From SOIA01 sp964346585 (GTDB lineage Bacteria; Acidobacteriota; Aminicenantia; Aminicenantales; Aminicenantaceae): a DNA stretch of 5,077 nt. Both the position numbers and the translations under genes were made by a program. The stretch's first letter is position 1. The number at the start of each line of letters is the position of its first letter. Positions 1 through 5,077 of this stretch are shown piece after piece. The DNA is taken from the NCBI GenBank assembly GCA_964346585.1, contig CAYFVQ010000038.1, positions 1 to 5,077 on the forward strand. The letters are read 5' to 3'. Below the pieces are notes generated by a model. That model was not told where the DNA came from. It searched no databases and saw only the letters and a program-made list of their open reading frames with translations.

Positions 1-19
1 TCCGGATTGATTTATTCAT
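1..19 (-). CDS. Possible start of a downstream gene (5' end only)
   Basis: An ATG at 19-17 opens a frame that reads MNKSIR and runs off the left edge. A GGAG sequence (29-26 on the minus strand) lies 6 bases upstream, which is a good ribosome-binding distance. Another in-frame ATG at 31-29 would add MELY but has a poorer site. The frame begins about 55 bases after the stop of the fusion permease. No strong hairpin with a T-run is visible in the gap, so co-transcription is possible. Only six codons are visible, so this rests almost entirely on the RBS and spacing. No function can be suggested. Confidence 0.3.
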
Positions 20-74
20 ATACAACTCCATTACCTGGCAAGACCCTCCATCCTGCACAGATGTATTTATAAGC

Positions 75-3000
75 CTAATTCTGTTCTGATTTTACCCACT
101 TCACCGCATCGGCCGTGAGGAAAGCTCCCTTGCCCTTATCCGTTTGTTCGATTAAATTCGTTCCAGCTGCCAACCGGAAGGTCCCAAGCAGGACCCAACC
201 CTGAGGCGAATCCTGGATGTCGAAGGCAATCTCCTCGGTGCCGTCCTCGTGGTGGACGATGAAGTGTTTTTCCTCCTGGGTGGGTCGACGCCGGCCTCCC
301 CTGTCTCTGCCCCGCTGGCCTCTGCTCGGTCCCCGGCCCCTAGTTTCGTTGTAAAAATAGATATCATAGCTGCCGCCTTCCGGAAGATCTACAGTCCAGG
401 ACACCCTGTTGCTGCCCTCTCCGACCTTGATCATATGGCCAGTGTGAAGGATCGTGCCATAGAAATTCTGGAGGATGACCGGAGTCCAGCGTCCGGGGGG
501 ATTGGTGGGATTGTAGTCGAGATACTCTGTTTCGGCGCTTGAACGGTCAAAAAGCCGGCGGATGGCTGACCTAATCCGGTTGTCTCCACCGCCAGCCACG
601 GCGAATCCCGGGTTCTCATTGTCAACGATATATTCTCCAGGAGTATCGAATTGGTCCTCTTCGAAAGGTAAGGATCTTTCCCCTTCAAAAAAGGTCTCTG
701 CTTCCTCTGGTTTCTGCTGCCACAGGTTCATGTTCAAGGTGGAGGGGATGTTGCGTGAGATGGTTGTATCCATCATCAGTATCAAAGGCTGGCTGTCAAG
801 GAGGATGCCCACCTCCTTGGTTGTTTTGGGCGGGATAAGAATAGTGCTTTCGATCTCCCACTGCGATCCACCACCTCGCATTCCACGCCTGCTCCGTCCG
901 GACATCATGCTTATTTTTACGATGCCCTCGGTTTCGGAGATGTTAGTAACAGGCAGGTTGACATGGCTGCGCTTCTGTTCCCCGTCCTGGACATTGTATA
1001 TACCTATTTTGCCCATGGTGAAGGCCGGTACTTGTGTTTCTGTATACCAGGTGCCCATTAACGGCGCCAGATCGAATTCCTTATAGGTAAATAGAAACTG
1101 AAGAAATTCTTCTTCTGTAATGGTGCTGAACTTTTTCTCTTTGATAAAGGACAGGAGCCTTTCGTCGAAGCTGTCCTCCTGGATGCGGGATTCGATGATG
1201 GTCATCAGATTTTTCCCTTTAGCCAGGATGACATCATTGAGCTGGTCATCATCCAGGCTTTCATCCTCCAGAAGTTCAGCCAAGGAGTGGCCGTCTAAAA
1301 GCATATTTGTTCTTTCCTGGTCGGTTAGACCGCCGCCTCGGTAGAAGCGGAAGCTTGAGGCGGAGATCCTGTCCTGGAGCCAGGACTCCAGGGCGGAGTG
1401 AAGGATGGGCCAGCGGTCAGAGGCCAGCGTTGAGGTGAATGCGAAATAATTGGGTATCAGGTTGTATTGTGCGTCCACGTCGGATTCCGTCACACTGGAA
1501 AGGCCTGTGTCACGAAAGCCTCCCATTTGAGGCTGTGAGCCCAGGAGGTTACTGCGGATAAAGCGAGTGAAAAAACTGTTTTGGATTTGAGCGGGTGTGA
1601 TCTCCGCTCCTCCTCGGCCCATAAATCTCCCTCTGCGCTGCATCCTGCTGTTCATGAAAGCGAAGTCCGCTCCTTGACACAATGTTCCCATCTCCGGCAT
1701 AAAAACCATCTGGGGCTGAACGGTTTCGTCCGCTGTGCTCCAGAGGCGCTTGTGGCTGAAAAATTGGATGGGCACCTCCACCAGCGCCAGCTGCTCATAG
1801 GGGTAGTCCAAACCGAGTGTGACCTCAAATTCGTCTTTCAGCTGGGTGATTGTTTTGGGCAGCTCTTGGGTGAGGGCATCGAGATACTGTGCGTAATAAT
1901 CGTGTCCCTGAAGAGTGAAGAGTTTATACTCTACATCTTTGACCTTGAGAGCCCTTTCCTCAAAGGGGCCGACTGTCAAGGATATCTGGGGGAGAGGAGT
2001 TGTGGGGCGGAAGGTAAAGGTTTTTCTGCCGTTGGACTCCTTGATTTCAGGAAGGCCCTGAGACACAGCGGTGCGGCCCTCCGGCAGGCTGACGCTGAGC
2101 GTGTATTTAGAGAAATCCTTAGCCACTCCCTTGGGAAAGCGGTGACTGAGAGGAATCCCCGCCCGGGGATACCAGCCGCTTTCCGGAGTCAGATGCACAA
2201 ACTTCTCCGATAAGAAGATATATTTTTTTGGCACGCGGAAAAGCCCCAGCTTGGAGGGTTTGCGAAGGGCTTCCCTGCCAATGTCCAGGTAGCAATAAGC
2301 TTCGATAGGAGTGCCGGCATAGTCTATCTGAAGATTGATGATTTCCCCGGGGGGCACCAGCTCAGACAGCTGTATAAGAAGTATGTGGCTTTCCCTGGAA
2401 AAATCCACATCCCTGGCTCCAATTGTTATACGGCTGACCTGAAGCCCCGGATTCAGGGTTAGGAGAAGGGATTCAGTGGGCCTGTCCTGACTGTTTTTTA
2501 AAAGAATTTCGGAAGAGGCCGACAAGACATGACCGGAAAATTCCATATCAATGGAACAGGATTCCATGCTCAGTGAAGGAACCTCGGAGTATTTTTGGCT
2601 TTCCGCCAGAAGGTCACGGCGGAGGGAATCGATATCCCTGTTTGATTGGACATGGCTGAATATCAGGCCCAAGGCCGAGAGGATAAGCAGTCCTGAAAGA
2701 GCCCCAGATAAAGCCGTCGTCCAAGGCGATTGCCGCAGCCGTTTGGCCAGAAGCACAGTACCGAAAACGAATGCTAGGCCCAGAAAGAGGAAGGGGAGCC
2801 GCAGCTGAAAAAGCTGTGCGTTGTTGCTCATCCCGATAAAATCGGAATACATCAGTGGTGTGTGGAATCCGAATATGTCAAGGATAAAGTAGGCCTTGCT
2901 TCCCAGGACAACCAGGCTGAGGGATGAGATGGCCAATCCTATCAGGATGACGGCTGCCTGGCTGCGGATGACAACGGCCAAAACAAAGGCGAGGCCGATA

Positions 3001-3482
3001 AGGAATACCAGAGTGGGAAGAGTAAGGGCCAGGAAATAAAGAAAGTAAGCCTGGATGCTTAAAGGCGTCTCCGATACGAAGAGATGGATCAGAGCTGTGA
3101 TCACGCCGACGAGGAAGTTCATCAGAATAAACAGCCCCATAACTCCGAAGAATTTTCCCAGGAGGTAGCTGGTGTTGGAAAAGGACCGGGAGAAGATGAC
3201 CTGAGTGGAATCTGTTCTTCTGTCCCGTTTGAAGAATTCCGTGGCCATGAAAACCACGATGATTCCCTGGTAGACATTGAAGAGCTTGAAGCTGAACAGC
3301 GGGATGGATCCCGATAGGGACCGGAAGTAGTATGGGAAAGCAAAAGAAGGGGCCGCGATTCCGGCTGTCAAAAGGCCCAGAATAAGGAGGCCCAGCAGGA
3401 CGAATATACGGAATCCCCAGGACCTTAAGAGAACTTTGGCCTCATAAGTGGCGATTTTTAGACAGATCATTACAGATGTCAT
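75..3482 (-). CDS. ABC-2 type permease fused to a degenerate M1-peptidase-like region and a golvesin-like C-terminal domain
   Basis: Membrane component of an ABC transporter, 1135 residues. Residues 1-23 form a short cytoplasmic lead with the ABC-2-like pattern YEAKVLLRSWGFRIF. About six hydrophobic segments follow (roughly 24-45, 62-82, 110-137, 146-171, 175-197, 229-246), with the typical FKRDRRTDSTQVIFSRS linker after the second. A seventh segment (257-278) should place the rest outside. Residues 305-510 resemble the M1 N-terminal beta domain. Residues 525-820 resemble the M1 catalytic domain, including its late helical part (KGKNLMTIIESRI, then a TWYTETQVPAF motif), but no HEXXH is present. 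Residues 835-905 look like a beta-sandwich. Residues 948-1130 match golvesin/xanthan-lyase-like domains (YIVDNENPGF, VSWTVDLPEGGSYDIYF, FIVHHEDGTEE, GWVLLGTFRLAAGTN, ADAVKW). The start at 3482 follows GAGGG by 7 bases. The upstream in-frame Met at 3698 would overlap the ATPase by about 200 bases and is unlikely. Permease role firm; substrate unknown; peptidase activity unlikely. Confidence 0.93.
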   Translation of the reverse strand: MTSVMICLKIATYEAKVLLRSWGFRIFVLLGLLILGLLTAGIAAPSFAFPYYFRSLSGSIPLFSFKLFNVYQGIIVVFMATEFFKRDRRTDSTQVIFSRSFSNTSYLLGKFFGVMGLFILMNFLVGVITALIHLFVSETPLSIQAYFLYFLALTLPTLVFLIGLAFVLAVVIRSQAAVILIGLAISSLSLVVLGSKAYFILDIFGFHTPLMYSDFIGMSNNAQLFQLRLPFLFLGLAFVFGTVLLAKRLRQSPWTTALSGALSGLLILSALGLIFSHVQSNRDIDSLRRDLLAESQKYSEVPSLSMESCSIDMEFSGHVLSASSEILLKNSQDRPTESLLLTLNPGLQVSRITIGARDVDFSRESHILLIQLSELVPPGEIINLQIDYAGTPIEAYCYLDIGREALRKPSKLGLFRVPKKYIFLSEKFVHLTPESGWYPRAGIPLSHRFPKGVAKDFSKYTLSVSLPEGRTAVSQGLPEIKESNGRKTFTFRPTTPLPQISLTVGPFEERALKVKDVEYKLFTLQGHDYYAQYLDALTQELPKTITQLKDEFEVTLGLDYPYEQLALVEVPIQFFSHKRLWSTADETVQPQMVFMPEMGTLCQGADFAFMNSRMQRRGRFMGRGGAEITPAQIQNSFFTRFIRSNLLGSQPQMGGFRDTGLSSVTESDVDAQYNLIPNYFAFTSTLASDRWPILHSALESWLQDRISASSFRFYRGGGLTDQERTNMLLDGHSLAELLEDESLDDDQLNDVILAKGKNLMTIIESRIQEDSFDERLLSFIKEKKFSTITEEEFLQFLFTYKEFDLAPLMGTWYTETQVPAFTMGKIGIYNVQDGEQKRSHVNLPVTNISETEGIVKISMMSGRSRRGMRGGGSQWEIESTILIPPKTTKEVGILLDSQPLILMMDTTISRNIPSTLNMNLWQQKPEEAETFFEGERSLPFEEDQFDTPGEYIVDNENPGFAVAGGGDNRIRSAIRRLFDRSSAETEYLDYNPTNPPGRWTPVILQNFYGTILHTGHMIKVGEGSNRVSWTVDLPEGGSYDIYFYNETRGRGPSRGQRGRDRGGRRRPTQEEKHFIVHHEDGTEEIAFDIQDSPQGWVLLGTFRLAAGTNLIEQTDKGKGAFLTADAVKWVKSEQN

Positions 3483-3489
3483 GGCACTA

Positions 3490-3494
3490 CCCTC
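3490..3494 (-). promoter_or_regulatory. Ribosome-binding site of the fusion permease, overlapping the ATPase stop
   Basis: GAGGG on the minus strand lies 7 bases before the ATG at 3482. It overlaps the TGA stop of the ATPase (3495-3493). A ribosome ending the ATPase would sit on the start region of the permease, so translational coupling is expected. This site is the main reason for choosing 3482 as the permease start. Confidence 0.75.
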
Positions 3495-4404
3495 ATTCCT
3501 TATTTTCAAATACCCCAGATAGGCGGCCCGAAGCCGCTTTCTGCATGTAATGGATGTAGGCGTCTTCCAGATTGGGTTCAGCCGGCATAGCCTCCGGTGT
3601 GTCCGGATTCTCCGCCACGATCCGAAGTTCATATCCGCTCTCCGAGGGAACCGTGGAGATGACCGGGAATCGTTCCTTCCAGCTGTCCAGGTCTTCATAG
3701 CCGGTGGATATGGTCCAGACTTTTCCCCTGGCGCTATCCACTAGGTCGGCTGGTGGACCGTGAAAGATGATGCGTCCCAGGTCCATGAGTGCTATGTTCT
3801 CGCAGGTGGAGGAGATGTCTCCCACGATATGAGTGGACAGAAGGATGATCCGGTCTTGGGCGGAGAGGTCGGACAAAAGGTTACGGAACCGGATCCGCTC
3901 CTCCGGGTCCAGGCCGGCTGTGGGTTCGTCCACAACCAGGAGCGGAGGGTCTCCGATCAGGGTTTGGGCAATGCCCAGCCTCCTCTTCATGCCGCCGGAA
4001 AGCTTCCCAGTGAGGCGGTCCCTGGTTTCAAACAGGCCCACGGTTTCCAGCAGCAGGTCGATCCTGTCCCGTCTCTGGTTCTTGGACAGGATGCCGTTGA
4101 GGCAGGCGCTGTAATCCATGAACTCCCAGACCGTCAGCTTGGCGAATACAGAAAAATCCTGAGGTAGATAGCCGATCTGCTGCCGGATCTCCTTGCGGTT
4201 TTTGCGGATGTCCAGATCGTTCACCGTCACCTGTCCAGAAGTGGGCTTTAAAAGCGTGACCAGGATGCGCATCAGTGTGGTCTTCCCGGCGCCGTTGGGG
4301 CCCAGCAGGCCGAACAATCCTTTTGGGATGTCCAGGTCGATGTCTTTGAGGGCTAGTTTGCCACCGGGATAGCGTTTTGAAAGCTGAGATACGGAAATTT
4401 GCAT
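3493..4404 (-). CDS. ABC transporter ATP-binding protein (ABC-2 exporter type)
   Basis: Cytoplasmic ATPase, 303 residues, that should power the permease encoded 10 bases downstream. All motifs of a working nucleotide-binding domain are present: Walker A GPNGAGKT (35-42), Q-loop glutamine in YLPQDF (Q82), ABC signature LSGGM (135-139), Walker B LLVVDE with the catalytic glutamate (155-160), D-loop AGLDP (163-167), and switch histidine in LSTH (H192). An accessory tail (about 226-303) ends in PNLEDAYIHYM, the usual C-terminal helix motif of ATPases paired with ABC-2 permeases. Length is normal for the family. The start at 4404 is supported by GAGGAA 6 bases upstream and by the family-like N-terminus MQISVSQLSKRY. 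The subfamily resembles the CcmA/NatA-like exporter ATPases, but this does not identify the substrate. It is the first gene of an apparent two-gene operon and follows about 440 bases of non-coding DNA, where its promoter should lie. Confidence 0.96.
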   Translation of the reverse strand: MQISVSQLSKRYPGGKLALKDIDLDIPKGLFGLLGPNGAGKTTLMRILVTLLKPTSGQVTVNDLDIRKNRKEIRQQIGYLPQDFSVFAKLTVWEFMDYSACLNGILSKNQRRDRIDLLLETVGLFETRDRLTGKLSGGMKRRLGIAQTLIGDPPLLVVDEPTAGLDPEERIRFRNLLSDLSAQDRIILLSTHIVGDISSTCENIALMDLGRIIFHGPPADLVDSARGKVWTISTGYEDLDSWKERFPVISTVPSESGYELRIVAENPDTPEAMPAEPNLEDAYIHYMQKAASGRLSGVFENKE

Positions 4405-4455
4405 GTTTTTTTCCTCGGTTCTCTGTTATCGCCACAAATTCAATAACTTAATCAT

Positions 4456-4484
4456 TTTCCCGTCTCTAATCATTTAGACGGAAA
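4456..4484. promoter_or_regulatory. Inverted repeat (possible operator or leader hairpin)
   Basis: The core is CCGTCT-N10-AGACGG (4460-4465 and 4476-4481), perfectly complementary over 6 bp. The arms extend into TTTC/GAAA flanks if one bulged base in the GGG side is allowed, giving about nine to ten pairs. The near edge is some 52 bases from the ATPase start, so it would lie in the 5' leader of the operon if the candidate promoter at 4579-4607 is used. It could be the binding site of a dimeric repressor or an RNA hairpin. No T-run follows on the minus strand, so a terminator is unlikely. Confidence 0.45.
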
Positions 4485-4578
4485 GACTGGATGAATCTTC
4501 CGATTAATTGTTTTTTTTCTCTCTACGAAGTGTGTATCTCAATCGTAATTTTTTCCTTTTGTTTTCATTCGTTTTTCA

Positions 4579-4607
4579 AGGATATTCTCTTTATACCAAT
4601 TAGACAA
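4579..4607 (-). promoter_or_regulatory. Candidate sigma70-type promoter for the ABC operon
   Basis: On the minus strand TTGTCT (4607-4602) and TATCCT (4584-4579) are separated by exactly 17 bases. Each matches four of six positions of the TTGACA/TATAAT consensus. Transcription would start near 4572, giving a leader of roughly 170 bases before the ATPase. The AT-rich context makes chance matches likely, so this is only a candidate. Confidence 0.3.
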
Positions 4608-4616
4608 GAGCTTCTC

Positions 4617-4640
4617 CTGAATCTTAACTCAATCTGAATC
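4617..4640. repeat. Direct repeat CTGAATC x2
   Basis: CTGAATC occurs at 4617-4623 and 4634-4640, a period of 17 bases (GATTCAG on the minus strand). The pair lies just upstream of the candidate -35 element, where an activator could bind. Seven-base repeats can arise by chance in AT-rich DNA. Confidence 0.3.
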
Positions 4641-4692
4641 AAAAAATCTTGATGTGATTTTCCAATGAGAAAGGGAAAGTCGGATAAAAATT

Positions 4693-4710
4693 AACAAATG
4701 CAAACAAATG
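4693..4710. repeat. Phased direct repeat AACAAATG x2 next to an A/T tract
   Basis: AACAAATG occurs at 4693-4700 and 4703-4710, a period of 10 bases or about one helical turn. It is followed directly by A5T7 inside a near-palindrome (4709-4724, TGAAAAA/TTTTTCA arms). The arrangement suits either a tandem binding site on one DNA face or intrinsically bent DNA. Confidence 0.35.
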
Positions 4711-4844
4711 AAAAATTTTTTTCAGCTTTTTTCTACTTTGTTAATTATTCAGGAAAACATTCCTCAGTGTTTTTTGGCTAGAATGAGACACAGGGACTTT
4801 TAAAATTTTGGCTTCTGCTGGGTGAAAATGATTGGTTGCTTGTT

Positions 4845-5077
4845 CTAATATTTCCCCAATTCTATGTTCAACAGATCGTCATGATCGAATTCTTTTCCAC
4901 AGCCTCGACATTCATAAGTAATGTGCTCCTTGCCTTCTTTAACAGTCTTTAACTCATAAGCGGTCCCGTGACAATTTGGGCATTTTATCTTTTCCTCAAC
5001 AACTCCGTATACATTATCTTTAGGCGCTGTCCCTCTTTCCTCGGTAGAAACATTAACTTCTCGAAAATGAGGCCTAT
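4845..5077 (-). CDS. Zinc-ribbon protein, C-terminal part (start off-window)
   Basis: An open frame enters from the right edge and ends at TAG (4847-4845), giving 76 complete codons. The visible fragment begins RPHFREVNVSTEERG. It contains two Cys pairs, KCPNC (fragment Cys32 and Cys35) and ECRGCG (Cys56 and Cys59), 20 residues apart. This is the four-cysteine pattern of a zinc ribbon. The stretch between them (HGTAYELKTVKEGKEHITYE) should form the beta hairpin, and the tail KEFDHDDLLNIELGKY is acidic. No ATG, GTG or TTG start lies in this frame inside the window, so the N-terminus is upstream. Base composition is more AT-rich than the ABC genes. It is co-directional with the ABC operon but about 440 bases away, so a functional link is not shown. 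Family and role are not recognised; such ribbons occur in nucleic-acid-binding and small regulatory proteins. Confidence 0.75.
   Translation of the reverse strand, partial: RPHFREVNVSTEERGTAPKDNVYGVVEEKIKCPNCHGTAYELKTVKEGKEHITYECRGCGKEFDHDDLLNIELGKY

Larger units (their letters stand above)
4405..4844. other. AT-rich intergenic region upstream of the ABC operon
   Basis: About 440 bases between the stop of the zinc-ribbon gene and the ATPase start. It is much more AT-rich than the ABC genes, with many A- and T-tracts, for example A5T7 at 4711-4722. Apart from the ATPase RBS (GAGGAA, minus strand, 4416-4411), it holds a candidate promoter at 4579-4607, direct repeats at 4617-4640 and 4693-4710, and an inverted repeat at 4456-4484. 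I see no tRNA, no recognisable riboswitch and no convincing GC-rich terminator for the zinc-ribbon gene. The only short reading frames in it are unconvincing. Confidence 0.7.

Noticed and set aside
32..74. Terminator after the fusion permease
   Set aside because: Only a CATC/GATG 4-bp stem is visible and no T-run follows, so the operon may continue past the left edge.
1581..2213. 210-codon open frame on the plus strand, antisense to the fusion permease
   Set aside because: It lies wholly inside the strongly supported minus-strand gene, shows no recognisable domain, and its composition is what an antisense shadow frame would give. The other plus-strand frames within 75-4404 are rejected for the same reason.
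3483..3698. N-terminal extension of the fusion permease to the Met at 3698
   Set aside because: The extra 72 residues are Arg-rich and not permease-like, would overlap the ATPase by about 200 bases and lack a good ribosome-binding site. The start at 3482 has one and gives the usual ABC-2 N-terminus.
4426..4473. 15-codon minus-strand frame (MIRDGKMIKLLNLWR) just upstream of the ATPase, a possible leader peptide
   Set aside because: No ribosome-binding site precedes its first ATG, there is no run of regulatory codons, and no attenuator-like pair of hairpins follows.
4491..4637. 48-codon plus-strand frame (starts MNLPINCFFSLYEV) with a hydrophobic middle, possibly a small membrane protein
   Set aside because: T-rich DNA naturally reads as Phe, Leu, Ile and Ser, so hydrophobicity is expected by chance. 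The ribosome-binding site is weak, and the frame runs through the candidate promoter and one direct repeat of the opposite strand.
4754..4773. AAAACA-N8-TGTTTT hairpin after the zinc-ribbon gene as a terminator
   Set aside because: The stem is only 6 bp and nearly all A-T, with no T-run beyond the stem on the minus strand. It is too weak to call in DNA this AT-rich.

Overview
This is a bacterial chromosomal window. Everything confidently coding lies on the minus strand, so genes read from right to left. The two complete genes have balanced base composition. The space upstream of them and the gene fragment at the right edge are visibly more AT-rich. The taxon cannot be fixed from the sequence. 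An ABC-2 permease with a very large extracytoplasmic part ending in a golvesin/xanthan-lyase-like domain fits a free-living heterotroph, probably with a Gram-negative type envelope (Bacteroidota/Ignavibacteria- or Spirochaeta-like groups). That placement is inference only.

Layout in transcription order: (1) 5077-4845, the C-terminal 76 residues of a small zinc-ribbon protein whose start is off-window. (2) 4844-4405, about 440 bases of AT-rich non-coding DNA with a candidate sigma70-type promoter, two short direct repeats and a 22-bp inverted repeat close to the next gene. (3) 4404-3493, a complete 303-residue ABC transporter ATPase with all nucleotide-binding motifs. (4) 3482-75, a complete 1135-residue fusion protein. 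It has an ABC-2 type permease domain, then an M1-aminopeptidase-like extracytoplasmic region lacking the HEXXH zinc motif, then a golvesin-like beta domain carrying an Arg/Gly-rich insert. (5) 74-1, a short gap and possibly the first codons of a further gene in the same direction.

The ATPase and fusion permease are separated by 10 bases. The ribosome-binding site of the permease overlaps the ATPase stop codon, so they almost certainly form one operon and one transporter. In the likely model, the ATPase dimer drives a dimer of the permease, whose C-terminal half projects outside the membrane and may bind a substrate, glycan or partner rather than cleave peptides. The substrate is unknown. The most noteworthy point is this one-polypeptide permease/pseudo-peptidase/golvesin architecture with three Arg/Gly-rich patches.
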